DNA of 33,900 nt from Saprospiraceae bacterium. GTDB lineage: Bacteria > Bacteroidota > Bacteroidia > Chitinophagales > Saprospiraceae. A program made the position numbers and the translations under genes. Under the pieces are notes generated by a model, which worked only from the letters and a program-made list of their open reading frames with translations, had not been told where the DNA came from and did not search any database. Location: contig JANQFJ010000267.1 in assembly GCA_028277915.1 (NCBI GenBank), forward strand, positions 1-33,900, given 5' to 3'. Below are positions 8,990 to 17,349 of the stretch, piece by piece (positions within the stretch are counted from its first letter, which is position 1; each line of letters begins with the position of its first letter).

Positions 8990-11900
8990 ATGAAAAAACT
9001 GATTGCTGTTTTTTTTCTCTTCCTGATTTGGGGAGGAGCACTTATTGCACAACCACCGGTTACTGAAGCACAAGCAAAAGCCGAATTGGAGAAGCGAGGC
9101 CTTGAAGAGGATGTGATTCGACAAAAAATGCTTGAAAAAGGTATTGATATTGACAAAATTGATAAAAATAACCCATCTCAGGTACTTGCCGCTGAAAAAG
9201 CACTTCAAGAAGTAATTGCGGAGTTGGAAGCTGAAAAAGCGACAGAACAGCAAGAGGCTCCACCTCCTCCGGAGATCGAAGCAGAAGGCATTGAATTGGA
9301 AAATCCTGCGATACAAGCGGTTGATGTTGTGGAAGAAGTAAAAAAGGATGCTGCCGAAAATACAATTGAAGAAATCAAAGCTTCAGATATTGAAGAAACC
9401 GTCGCAGAAGAAATCGTAGAAGCAAAAAACGAATTACCGCCAACTCCTATTTTTGGACAACATATTTTTAGAAATAAAAGCATAAAACTTTATCGTCAAT
9501 CAAAAGATGTAAAACCGCCAGATTCGTACGTGTTAGGTGTAGGAGATGTTGTTGCAGTTTCAATTTGGGGAGCTTCACAAACTGCCGATATTTTCGAGAT
9601 TAATAAATCTGGTTTTATCTCTCCAAGCGCGATGCCGCGCATATATTTAAAGGGGATTTCATTAGGCAAAGCAAAGGAATTGTTGCGGCAGCGGTATGCT
9701 CAATTTTACAGATTCAGAAAGGAAGAATTTGAAGTTTCAATAAATTATTCAAGAACAATCACGGTTAATATCGTTGGTGAAGTAGTCAATTTTGGAAGTT
9801 TCACCATTCCAGCGACAAATACAGCTTTTAATGCTCTGGTTGCTGCGGGAGGTCCTTCTGATATTGGTAGTGTTCGGAATATCAAATTGATGCGAGCCGG
9901 AGAGCAACCAAAACAAATTGATGTTTATGAATTTCTCCTGAATCCTTCTGTTCAGGAAAATTTCTACTTACACGAGAATGATTATATTCATGTACCAATA
10001 GCAGATCGGTTAGTCTCTATTAGTGGAGCTGTCAAACGTCCATTTCAATACGAATTGGTGAAAGGGGAAAACCTGATGAAATTGATAGAGTTTGCAGGAG
10101 GATTACAAAACAACGCTTACCATGGGAATTTTCAAATTACCCGGATAGTCAATGATGAAGAAGTGATTTTGGATGTAAATTATAAGGATTTGTTGGTCGC
10201 TGGAAGAGATTTTGATTTGCTCAATGGTGATCGTGTTATAATAAAAACAATTGCCAAACCTTATAAGAATTTCACCGAGATTTCAGGTGCTGTTGAGTTT
10301 CCTGGCAGATATGAACATTATCAGGGAATGAGAATCAGTGATCTTATCGAAAAAGGTGTGTTAGCTTTAGGCTCCCGAACGGATATAGCTTTTATGCAAA
10401 GAGCTAACATTGATGGAACTGTCAGATATTTAAGAATTAGCTTGGATGATATCATTGAAGACCCAGCTTCCTCTGCAAATGTTGAATTACTACCTCAAGA
10501 TAAATTGATTGTTTATACACAATCCCAGTTTGTGGAAACGGCTACTTTTTCAGTAGATGGGGCAGTTCGTAATCCAATAAACTTCCCTTTTGATGTTGAT
10601 GAAAATATAAAAGTAGAAGATGCAGTTTTGCTGGCTGGAGGGGTTACAACAGATGTGGCCGAATATGCTTATATAAAACGGATCGATATTAACAAACCCA
10701 AAGAGAGGAAATATATTAGAGTCAACTTGCAAAACGCATTATTGAATCCGGAATCGGAGGATAATATAGTTTTAAAACCATTTGATGAGCTGAGGGTTTA
10801 TTCAAAATCAGGTTTTTTAGATGATTCTGATGTAGCAATTGATGGGGCAGTTCGTAATCCAGGAGGCTATGCTTTTGATGAAGGGCTTAAGGTTAGTGAT
10901 TTGATTTATTTTGCCAATGGACTGAGAATTGATGCTGCTGATTTTGCTTACCTAGTTCGTACTGATCCTACTGATAGCCAAATCGAAAGGTACATTCGTT
11001 TGGATCTGAAAAAAATTATTGAAGATTCTACTTCTTCAGAAAATATAAATTTAGCACCGTTTGATCGAATAACTGTTTATTCGAAAACAGGATTTTTGGA
11101 TGATTCAGATGTAGCGATTGATGGGGCGGTTCGCAACGCTGGTTCATACGCTTTTGCGGAAGGGCTTAGGGTTAGTGATTTGATTTCTTTTGCAAATGGA
11201 TTGAGAATCGATGCCACCGATTTTGCTTACCTAGTTCGTACCGATCCTACTGATAAACAAATTGAACAATACATTCGCCTGAATCTGAAAAAGATTGTTG
11301 AAGATTCTACTTCTTCAGAAAATATAAATTTAGCACCATTTGACCGAATAACTGTTTATTCCAAAACAGCATATATTGATGAGACTAGTATCCGTGTGAC
11401 CGGCGCGGTACGTTCTCCTGGAGAATTTAAATTTGCTGAAGTGTTCACATTAAAAGATGCTTTGACGCTTGCCGGAGGGCTTAAATTAAAAGCTTCAAAA
11501 AGCCATATTGATATCTTTCGGATTATCGTCAAAGATGATGAACCTACAAAGGCAATTGTTGCCACATTAGTAGTAGATGATGATCTTAATATTATCTCAA
11601 GCGGTAACACTGGTTTTCAACTCCAGCCTTATGACATGATAGTTGTTCGTGAAATACCAGATTTTGAATTTCAGGACATAGTCACGATTAATGGCGAAGT
11701 GATGTATCCGGGAGTATATCCATTGATTATTGATAATGAGAAAGTATTAAGTGTTATTCAAAGGGCTGGCGGTTTGAAAAATGAAGCTTTTCCTGATGGT
11801 GCAACATTATATCGTAGTGATGGAGGAACTGGGTACGTTGTGATGGACCTTGTAGATGTATTGAAAAATAAAAATTCACGATATAATTTTATTTTAAAAG

Positions 11901-12337
11901 AAGGCGATATAATTGAGATTCCAAAAGCAAAAGAACTGGTAACAATAAATGGAGCTACAAGAGCGATAGAATTATATCCGGAAAAAATAGCTCTTGGAGG
12001 AAAATTTAGCGTGGCCTACCATAAACGAAAAAATGCCAAATGGTACGTTGAGAATTATGCAGCAGGTGTAGGAGAAAATGGGAAAAAGAAATTAATTACT
12101 GTTGAACATCCAAACGGAGAAATCGAAACGACTAAGAATTTTCTTTTCTTCAGGAATTATCCATCTGTTCGGGAAGGGTCCATTGTTACCGTAGGCACAA
12201 AACCACCGAAACCTTCAAAAGAAAAAGAAGGTTCAAAGAAAGAAAAAGTGGATTGGGGAAGAACATTGGCAGACTCTATCGCACAAGCTACTTCGATTCT
12301 AGCTCTTGTAGTACTAATACAACAGATTAATAAATAA
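8990..12337 (+). CDS. SLBB-domain polysaccharide export protein (Wza-like)
   Basis: Predicted outer-membrane or periplasmic exporter for a capsule or exopolysaccharide. From the ATG at 8990 it has 1115 residues. A signal peptide (1-21, ending LIAQ) is followed by an acidic Glu/Ala-rich, probably coiled-coil segment to about residue 145. Then come a Poly_export domain (about 165-250, with SYVLGVGDVVAVSIWG) and about eight SLBB-like repeats, recognised by recurring GAVRNPG / GGL signatures. A basic C-terminal part ends in a hydrophobic segment (ATSILALVVLIQQ). Canonical Wza has far fewer SLBB domains, so this is an expanded form. Two of the repeats are a recent tandem duplication, described separately. 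The stop overlaps the next start by one base, linking it to the Wzz-like gene. Confidence 0.9.
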   Translation: MKKLIAVFFLFLIWGGALIAQPPVTEAQAKAELEKRGLEEDVIRQKMLEKGIDIDKIDKNNPSQVLAAEKALQEVIAELEAEKATEQQEAPPPPEIEAEGIELENPAIQAVDVVEEVKKDAAENTIEEIKASDIEETVAEEIVEAKNELPPTPIFGQHIFRNKSIKLYRQSKDVKPPDSYVLGVGDVVAVSIWGASQTADIFEINKSGFISPSAMPRIYLKGISLGKAKELLRQRYAQFYRFRKEEFEVSINYSRTITVNIVGEVVNFGSFTIPATNTAFNALVAAGGPSDIGSVRNIKLMRAGEQPKQIDVYEFLLNPSVQENFYLHENDYIHVPIADRLVSISGAVKRPFQYELVKGENLMKLIEFAGGLQNNAYHGNFQITRIVNDEEVILDVNYKDLLVAGRDFDLLNGDRVIIKTIAKPYKNFTEISGAVEFPGRYEHYQGMRISDLIEKGVLALGSRTDIAFMQRANIDGTVRYLRISLDDIIEDPASSANVELLPQDKLIVYTQSQFVETATFSVDGAVRNPINFPFDVDENIKVEDAVLLAGGVTTDVAEYAYIKRIDINKPKERKYIRVNLQNALLNPESEDNIVLKPFDELRVYSKSGFLDDSDVAIDGAVRNPGGYAFDEGLKVSDLIYFANGLRIDAADFAYLVRTDPTDSQIERYIRLDLKKIIEDSTSSENINLAPFDRITVYSKTGFLDDSDVAIDGAVRNAGSYAFAEGLRVSDLISFANGLRIDATDFAYLVRTDPTDKQIEQYIRLNLKKIVEDSTSSENINLAPFDRITVYSKTAYIDETSIRVTGAVRSPGEFKFAEVFTLKDALTLAGGLKLKASKSHIDIFRIIVKDDEPTKAIVATLVVDDDLNIISSGNTGFQLQPYDMIVVREIPDFEFQDIVTINGEVMYPGVYPLIIDNEKVLSVIQRAGGLKNEAFPDGATLYRSDGGTGYVVMDLVDVLKNKNSRYNFILKEGDIIEIPKAKELVTINGATRAIELYPEKIALGGKFSVAYHKRKNAKWYVENYAAGVGENGKKKLITVEHPNGEIETTKNFLFFRNYPSVREGSIVTVGTKPPKPSKEKEGSKKEKVDWGRTLADSIAQATSILALVVLIQQINK
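10811..11368 (+). repeat. In-frame 279-bp tandem duplication inside the SLBB gene
   Basis: Two adjacent 279-base units (10811-11089 and 11090-11368, 93 codons each) are highly similar at DNA and protein level. Matching anchors include the GFLDDSDVAIDGAVRN segment and the EDSTSSENINLAPF segment, the latter starting at 11021 and 11300, exactly 279 bases apart. Most differences are scattered single-base changes. Neighbouring SLBB repeats are much more diverged, so this pair looks recently duplicated or homogenised. Confidence 0.9.
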
Positions 12338-13425
12338 TGGAGGACTTAAAAAATAATACTTTCGAAGAGGATGAGGTAACATTAAAAGTTCTAATTGGGA
12401 AGTTTCAAGAGTATTATTGGTATATCGTCAAATATTGGAAAATAATTGCCGTTTTGGTGGTTTTATGTGTTTCATATTTGCTTTTTAAGGCTTTTACAAC
12501 ACCAACTACATATAAGGCTGAATTGACATTTATGGTAAACGAAGATGAGGGAGGGGGATTAGGAGGAATAGCCGGTATCCTTGGAAATTTTGGACTAAAA
12601 GCAGGTGCCGGAGGCAAGTTTAATTTGGATAAAATTATTGAATTGGCACAGTCCATGAAAATAATGCAATCTGTTTTATTGCACAAATGCGAAGTCGATA
12701 GCAGTTTTGATATCCTTGCCAATCATCTAATATTAGAATATAAACTACATGCTGCTTGGAAAAACAGTAAAAATAAGGAATTGCGAGGTTTTTTGTTTGT
12801 TAATGACACGCTTGCCCAATTAAATGAAACTGAGAAATCAGTTCTAAAGTTGCTTTATAATCAAATAATGATTCACCAAAGAAGGAATGGTCAATTTATT
12901 TCTTCAATTTCCGAAGATAGCGGGATTATGAAGTTTTCAATAGAAACAACCTCTCAAGACCTCTCAATTGCTTTTACAAAAACCTTATACGAAAAATTAA
13001 GTACCTATTACGTTAAAAGAACGGTTAGTAAAGAACAGCAAACTTATGATCTAGTAAAATCCAAAGCTGATTCTATATCATTTTTATTGAACAAAAAAGA
13101 AATTGCGTTAGCTAATTTTAGAGATCAAAATCGTGGGTTATGGACAAAAAGAAATCAACTAAAAGAATCTGTACTTCAACGGGAAGCTAATATGTTGACG
13201 CTCATGTTAGGTGAAGCAATTAAAAATTTAGAATTTGCTGATTTTTCGCTAAAAAGTAAAACACCTTTTATTCAAATCATCGATCCACCTTTTGCGCCTT
13301 TAGAATCTATATCCCAATCAAAGTTAAAGGCAATTATCTTTGGTGGATTATTAGGTGGATTATTAGGTATTGGGTTTTTAATTGCTCGGAAGATATTCAA
13401 TGACATGACGAAAGAAGAATCTTAA
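12337..13425 (+). CDS. Wzz-like chain-length determinant / polysaccharide co-polymerase
   Basis: Predicted inner-membrane partner of the SLBB exporter that helps set chain length or couples synthesis to export. It has the Wzz topology: a cytoplasmic N-terminus, a first membrane segment at about 34-52, a large periplasmic part with a Gly-rich stretch (EGGGLGGIAGILGNFGLKAG) and helical regions, and a second membrane segment near the C-terminus (IIFGGLLGGLLGIGFLIA). At 362 residues it ends right after that segment, so the C-terminal tyrosine-kinase domain of Wzc is absent. Its ATG overlaps the exporter stop codon by one base (TAATG arrangement), indicating translational coupling. Confidence 0.87.
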   Translation: MEDLKNNTFEEDEVTLKVLIGKFQEYYWYIVKYWKIIAVLVVLCVSYLLFKAFTTPTTYKAELTFMVNEDEGGGLGGIAGILGNFGLKAGAGGKFNLDKIIELAQSMKIMQSVLLHKCEVDSSFDILANHLILEYKLHAAWKNSKNKELRGFLFVNDTLAQLNETEKSVLKLLYNQIMIHQRRNGQFISSISEDSGIMKFSIETTSQDLSIAFTKTLYEKLSTYYVKRTVSKEQQTYDLVKSKADSISFLLNKKEIALANFRDQNRGLWTKRNQLKESVLQREANMLTLMLGEAIKNLEFADFSLKSKTPFIQIIDPPFAPLESISQSKLKAIIFGGLLGGLLGIGFLIARKIFNDMTKEES

Positions 13426-13506
13426 GCCAAATCAGAATAATTTTTTACGGGTATTTCTTCAATCGAAAATAGCTAAAAAAACATAAGGAAGTTTTTATTT
13501 TAAATC

Positions 13507-13531
13507 TTTATTGAGTATTTTTGTTACTCAA
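13507..13531. promoter_or_regulatory. Inverted repeat, operator candidate copy 1
   Basis: TTTATTGAGTA is followed by seven bases and then TACTCAA, giving TTGAGTA/TACTCAA arms of seven bases. The -7 element of the downstream regulator gene lies inside it, so a bound protein would block RNA polymerase. A second copy with the same 11-base left flank and the same spacer length lies at 14179-14201, before the antiterminator gene. The neighbouring winged-helix protein is the obvious candidate ligand, but this is inference. Confidence 0.5.
13516..13523 (+). promoter_or_regulatory. Candidate -7 promoter element for the winged-helix regulator
   Basis: TATTTTTG matches TAnnTTTG exactly, 18 bases before the ATG at 13542. 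It starts inside the left arm of the inverted repeat at 13507-13531, the layout expected for autorepression. The -33 region is only T-rich. Confidence 0.45.
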
Positions 13532-13541
13532 TTAGTGTTAA

Positions 13542-14078
13542 ATGATTGAAACTCTTATATCTTCCAAAACGCGTATAAAATTATTGTTGAAATTTTTTCT
13601 CAATAGTAATACAACGTCTTACCTGAGAGGCCTTGAAAGCGAATTTGGAGAATCATCGAATGCTATTAGGGTCGAATTGAATAAGCTAGAGGAAGCGGGA
13701 ATGCTTAGTGCAGAAGTGAAGGGGAATAAAAAAATGTTTAAAGCAAACACCAAACATCCTCTTTTTAAAGAAATCCATAATATTTTATTAAAACACTTAG
13801 GCTTGGATCGCATTATTGAAAATGTGGTAAAACGATTGGGTGATGTAAATAAGGTTTATTTGGTTGGGGATTTTGCAAAAGGGCTTGATAGCCAGATCAT
13901 TGACTTAATATTCGTTGGCGATATTGATAAATCTTACTTGTTGAGTCTTGTGGATAAAGCAGAAGATCTGATTCAACGAAAAGTGCGTTATTTGATTTAC
14001 CAAGATAGTGAACTGTCAGAAGATGAATTGATTGAAATGAACCCGGAACGCCTTCTTTTGTGGGCAAAAAATGGATAA
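13542..14078 (+). CDS. Winged-helix regulator with degenerate nucleotidyltransferase-like domain
   Basis: The 178-residue product has an N-terminal winged helix-turn-helix (about 1-70). In it, FGESSNAIRVELNKLEEAGML reads as the recognition helix plus start of the wing, ArsR/MarR-like. The C-terminal half (about 95-165) resembles the minimal nucleotidyltransferase fold: LVGDFAKGLDSQIIDLIFVGDID sits where active enzymes have a Gly-Ser and a paired-Asp metal site. The Gly-Ser is missing and the acidic pair is altered, so enzymatic activity is doubtful. Similar proteins are common next to Bacteroidota polysaccharide loci. It stands alone between a promoter/operator and a strong terminator, suggesting a separate autoregulated transcript. 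Its DNA target and any ligand are unknown. Confidence 0.75.
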   Translation: MIETLISSKTRIKLLLKFFLNSNTTSYLRGLESEFGESSNAIRVELNKLEEAGMLSAEVKGNKKMFKANTKHPLFKEIHNILLKHLGLDRIIENVVKRLGDVNKVYLVGDFAKGLDSQIIDLIFVGDIDKSYLLSLVDKAEDLIQRKVRYLIYQDSELSEDELIEMNPERLLLWAKNG

Positions 14079-14138
14079 GACTAAGTCAATTAAAAGGAAG
14101 ATATTAAACTGACTTTGATGTATTATAAATAGGTGCAG

Positions 14139-14181
14139 GAATTGAAGGTCTGGCACAACTACCAGACCTCAATTCTTTTTT
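14139..14181 (+). terminator. Strong intrinsic terminator after the regulator gene
   Basis: The left arm at 14139-14153 (GAATTGAAGGTCTGG) pairs with CCAGACCTCAATTC at 14162-14175, with one bulged A and an 8-base loop. Six T residues follow (14176-14181). This is the clearest Rho-independent terminator in the window and separates the regulator transcript from the antiterminator and sugar operon. Confidence 0.92.
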
Positions 14182-14201
14182 ATTGAGTAGGATTTATACT
14201 C
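14179..14201. promoter_or_regulatory. Inverted repeat, operator candidate copy 2
   Basis: TTTATTGAGTA-N7-TACTC repeats the left flank, arm sequence and spacer length of the copy at 13507-13531. It begins in the T-tract of the preceding terminator and lies about 50 bases before the antiterminator start. A weak -7-like octamer, TCATTTTG (14206-14213), follows at once, so the promoter of the antiterminator operon may lie here. The right arm is shorter than in copy 1 (TACTC then T rather than A). Confidence 0.45.
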
Positions 14202-14251
14202 TTTTTCATTTTGAAAAAATTAGCTAATAAGAGCTTGATACTCTTTTGAGA

Positions 14252-14830
14252 ATGCTTAAAATGAAAGAACCGATTTCAACAAAAATTAAAGAACTACCTG
14301 AAAATCATCTGGACAACTATATTTCCAAATGGTTTGCGGTTTATACGCATTACAAAAGGGAAAAAATCGCTGCCAAGCAGTTGAAGTCTTCTGGTATTCA
14401 GGTTTATCTTCCCCTTCAAGTCCTTACTCGAAGATACTCACGGAAAGTGAAAAAAGTTGAACTTCCTCTTATCAATCATTATGTATTTGTAAAAATCTCC
14501 AAAAAAGAATACACCCGTGTTCTGCAGTGTCCATATATTTTGAATTTTGTGAAGTTTAATAAGAACCTGATTTCTATCCCGGAAAAAGAAATTGCCTTGT
14601 TGAAACAGATTCTTGGAGAAGCAGAAGCTGTGGAACTGGAAAATGCAACCTTTCAAAAAGGAGATCTGGTAGAGGTAATCGGAGGGAATTTAACGGGGTT
14701 GAAGGGGATTTTAATTGAAAAAGAAAATAATAAGTACTTAAATGTACAACTAACGAATATAGGAATCTCATTGAATGTGAGTATAGCGGCGAATTTGCTA
14801 AGAAAAATCAAAAATGGTTTGTTGGTGTGA
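14252..14830 (+). CDS. UpxY-like transcription antiterminator (NusG family)
   Basis: Predicted specialised NusG paralogue that travels with RNA polymerase and allows transcription through a polysaccharide operon. The N-terminal NGN domain (from WFAVYTHYKREKIAAKQL, to about residue 115) and a C-terminal KOW motif (FQKGDLVEVIGGNLTGLKGIL) are both visible. Length of about 192 residues fits Bacteroides UpxY proteins. I prefer the ATG at 14252 to the in-frame TTG at 14246; another ATG at 14261 is possible. As with UpxY in Bacteroides capsule loci, it is the first gene before the sugar genes, and hairpins lie directly downstream in the leader it would be expected to control. Confidence 0.87.
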   Translation: MLKMKEPISTKIKELPENHLDNYISKWFAVYTHYKREKIAAKQLKSSGIQVYLPLQVLTRRYSRKVKKVELPLINHYVFVKISKKEYTRVLQCPYILNFVKFNKNLISIPEKEIALLKQILGEAEAVELENATFQKGDLVEVIGGNLTGLKGILIEKENNKYLNVQLTNIGISLNVSIAANLLRKIKNGLLV

Positions 14831-14892
14831 AAATAATCTGATTCTCTATCACTTTTTGAAGCGAATTTCGCACTAAACACACTAAAAATTGC

Positions 14893-14967
14893 ATGTTGGT
14901 TGTCGAATATCTTTTCTTTTTTTGGCGTATAAGTTGCGACTTATCGACGGCGAAGCCGTATTTTTAA
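14893..14967 (+). CDS. Possible 24-codon leader ORF
   Basis: An ATG at 14893 opens a 24-codon frame that covers both leader hairpins and stops in the T-tract of the second one. That layout would let a translating ribosome affect hairpin folding. No start signal supports it, and its codon content (several Phe) is no stronger than chance in T-rich DNA. I list it only because of its position. Confidence 0.12.
   Translation: MLVVEYLFFFWRISCDLSTAKPYF
14929..14965 (+). terminator. Tandem hairpins in the leader of the sugar operon
   Basis: Hairpin 1 is ATAAGT-TGCG-ACTTAT (14929-14944). Hairpin 2 is ACGGC-GAA-GCCGT (14947-14959), followed by ATTTTT. The second looks like a weak intrinsic terminator. 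Both lie between the antiterminator gene and the first sugar gene, inside a 154-base gap that also holds the palindrome GCGAATTTCGC at 14861-14871. They are plausible targets of the UpxY-like protein. A dispersed REP-like double hairpin is the alternative. Confidence 0.5.
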
Positions 14968-14984
14968 ATAAAAATATTTACCTG

Positions 14985-16325
14985 ATGGATTTTGAAACAT
15001 TAACCGAAACCAAAGTAATGAATGATCTTAAAGTAGATATAAAAAAGATCGGTATTATCGGCCTTGGGTATGTAGGCCTTCCTTTAGCGGTTGAATTTGG
15101 TAAGAAATATTGTACTGTTGGATTTGATATCAATCAGGCAAGGATTGATGAGTTGAACACTGGAAAAGACAGTACTCTTGAAGTTGAAGATGAACTACTT
15201 CAATCTGTCATTAGAATGGAAGAACATGTTGATGAATCAAATAAAGGATTATTTGTTTCAGCTAATCCAGCAAGTTTATCGGATTGCAATGTTTTTATTG
15301 TTACTGTACCTACTCCAACAGATAAATATCATCGCCCGATACTTACGCCATTATATAAAGCCAGCGAAACAGCTGGTCGTGTTTTGAAAAAGGGAGATAT
15401 CGTTATTTATGAATCGACTGTCTATCCGGGAGTTACTGAAGACGAATGTGTGCCTGTTCTTGAAAAGATTTCCGGTTTAAAATTCAACGAAGATTTTTTC
15501 TGTGGTTATAGCCCTGAGCGTATCAATCCTGGAGACAAAAAACATACAGTTACAAAAATTTTAAAAGTGACTTCTGGTTCTACGCCGGAGGTAGCAGAGA
15601 TAGTAGATCAATTATACCAATCTGTCATTACAGCAGGAACTTTTAAAGCTAGTACGATTAAAGTTGCAGAAGCTGCCAAAGTTATTGAAAACAGCCAACG
15701 GGATATCAATATTGCTTTCGTCAATGAACTATCCAAAATCTTCAATCTTCTAGAAATAGATACCCATGAGGTATTGGAAGCAGCAAGTACCAAGTGGAAT
15801 TTCTTACCATTCAAACCCGGTTTGGTTGGAGGCCATTGTATAGGTGTAGATCCTTATTATCTGGCACAAAAAGCACAGGAAGTTGGTTATCATCCAGAAA
15901 TCATTCTTGCGGGAAGACGACTCAATGACACCATGGGAAAATATGTAGCCGGTGAAATCGTAAAGTTGATGGTAAAAAATGATATCCAGGTAAAAGGCGC
16001 GAATGCTTTGTTGCTTGGAGTCACATTTAAAGAAAACTGTCCTGATATTCGGAATACGAAAGCAATAGATGTTTATAATGAACTTTTATCCTATAATTTG
16101 AACGTGGACATCTACGACCCATGGGCTTCAAAAGAGGAAGTAAAATACGAATATGGAATTGATGTTTATAACGAACTTCCAAATAAAAAATACAATGCAA
16201 TTATTCTAACTGTGGCTCATAATGAATTTGAAGGAATTGATCTGGATGTTCTTAAAAACGGGAAGGCAATTGTTTATGATGTAAAAGGGTTTTATGATAA
16301 AGACAATGTTGATGCGAGGTTGTAA
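14985..16325 (+). CDS. tviB: UDP-N-acetylhexosamine 6-dehydrogenase (TviB/WbpO/WbpA type)
   Basis: Cytoplasmic NAD-dependent enzyme that oxidises the C6 hydroxyl of UDP-GlcNAc or UDP-GalNAc to a carboxylate, giving the uronic acid. It has the Rossmann motif [14 protein letters not shown] near the N-terminus, the [12 protein letters not shown] motif, and the catalytic Cys285 in [11 protein letters not shown]. The C-terminal UDP-binding domain includes [12 protein letters not shown]. The [16 protein letters not shown] segment is typical of the TviB/WbpO/WbpA group. I start it at the ATG at 14985 (446 residues); ATG 15018 is also possible. The TTG at 14889 would place the leader hairpins inside the gene and is rejected. 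It is the first enzyme gene of the operon and supplies uronic acid precursors to the genes that follow. Confidence 0.93.
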   Translation: MDFETLTETKVMNDLKVDIKKIGIIGLGYVGLPLAVEFGKKYCTVGFDINQARIDELNTGKDSTLEVEDELLQSVIRMEEHVDESNKGLFVSANPASLSDCNVFIVTVPTPTDKYHRPILTPLYKASETAGRVLKKGDIVIYESTVYPGVTEDECVPVLEKISGLKFNEDFFCGYSPERINPGDKKHTVTKILKVTSGSTPEVAEIVDQLYQSVITAGTFKASTIKVAEAAKVIENSQRDINIAFVNELSKIFNLLEIDTHEVLEAASTKWNFLPFKPGLVGGHCIGVDPYYLAQKAQEVGYHPEIILAGRRLNDTMGKYVAGEIVKLMVKNDIQVKGANALLLGVTFKENCPDIRNTKAIDVYNELLSYNLNVDIYDPWASKEEVKYEYGIDVYNELPNKKYNAIILTVAHNEFEGIDLDVLKNGKAIVYDVKGFYDKDNVDARL

Positions 16326-16362
16326 TGAACTGCCTTTAAATAAATTTTAAAAGAACAACAAA

Positions 16363-17346
16363 TTGACAAAGCGCCTATATAACATTTTAGTCACTGGTGG
16401 AGCAGGTTTTATTGGTTCAAATCTGGTCAAAACCCTTTTGAATGATGACCGAATAGGAAAGGTCAGAGTATTAGATAATTTATCGACTGGTTTTAAAAAG
16501 CATATTGAAGAGTTTTTGTCTAACGAAAATTTCGAATTTATCGAAGGGGATATTCGAGATTATAAGACTTGTCTGAGTGCTTCCAAGAATATAGATTTAA
16601 TTTCTCATCAAGCTGCTTTGGGTTCTGTTCCCAGATCGATTAAAGATCCATTGACTTCTAACAATGTTAACATTACCGGTACATTAAACATCTTTCAGGC
16701 GGCAGTTGAAAATAAAATCAAAAGGGTGATTTTCGCTGCTTCGTCGTCGACATATGGAGATAGTGAGGGGTTGCCTAAAGTGGAAGAGGTTATTGGAAAA
16801 CCATTGTCGCCATATGCTGTCACCAAATATGTCAATGAGCTATATGCAGATGTTTTTGCCAAAACTTATGATTTTGAATATATAGGATTACGATATTTCA
16901 ACGTATTTGGGCCCAATCAGGATCCTAATGGTGCTTATGCTGCCGTGATACCACTTTTTATAAAAGCTGCACTTGAAAACAAAACACCATTTATAAACGG
17001 AGATGGGACCTATAGCAGGGATTTTACTTATATAGATAATGCAATACAAGCGAATTTGCTGGCATTGTTTGTAGAAAATAAAGATGCATTAAACCAGATC
17101 TATAATGTAGCTTTTGGAGAACGAACTACTCTTAAACAACTTTGGAGTTTTATCAAAGAAATATCAGGTTCATCTGTGGAAGCAAAGCACCGGGAAAAAA
17201 GAGAAGGAGATATTCCCCATAGTTTGGCAAATATTGATAAAGCAGTCAAAAAACTTGGATACCAACCTGCTTTTAATGTGCAATCTGGTTTACAACAAGC
17301 TTTCAATTGGTACAAGGAAAATTTAGGAATCAAACAACATCTATAG
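16363..17346 (+). CDS. tviC: UDP-N-acetylglucosamine 4-epimerase (TviC/WbpP type)
   Basis: Short-chain dehydrogenase family enzyme that interconverts UDP-GlcNAc and UDP-GalNAc, or their uronic acids, through a 4-keto intermediate using tightly bound NAD. Motifs: TGGAGFIGSN (NAD binding), HQAALGSVPRS, SSSTYGDS with the active-site Thr, YAVTK with catalytic Tyr and Lys, and YFNVFGPNQDPNGAYAAVIP. These agree closely with WbpP/TviC. At 327 residues it is close to the usual length of about 340. The start is TTG at 16363, the only codon that keeps the intact N-terminal beta strand. With TviB it allows formation of UDP-GalNAcA, as in the P. aeruginosa O6 and Salmonella Vi pathways. Confidence 0.92.
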   Translation: MTKRLYNILVTGGAGFIGSNLVKTLLNDDRIGKVRVLDNLSTGFKKHIEEFLSNENFEFIEGDIRDYKTCLSASKNIDLISHQAALGSVPRSIKDPLTSNNVNITGTLNIFQAAVENKIKRVIFAASSSTYGDSEGLPKVEEVIGKPLSPYAVTKYVNELYADVFAKTYDFEYIGLRYFNVFGPNQDPNGAYAAVIPLFIKAALENKTPFINGDGTYSRDFTYIDNAIQANLLALFVENKDALNQIYNVAFGERTTLKQLWSFIKEISGSSVEAKHREKREGDIPHSLANIDKAVKKLGYQPAFNVQSGLQQAFNWYKENLGIKQHL

Positions 17347-17349
17347 CCA

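Noticed and set aside
10811..11368. CRISPR-like or mobile repeat
   Set aside because: The repeats are in-frame coding units of 93 codons without spacers and belong to SLBB domains.
14889..14984. TTG-initiated extension of the UDP-sugar dehydrogenase
   Set aside because: It would encode the two leader hairpins and has no family similarity; ATG 14985 or 15018 gives a normal N-terminus.
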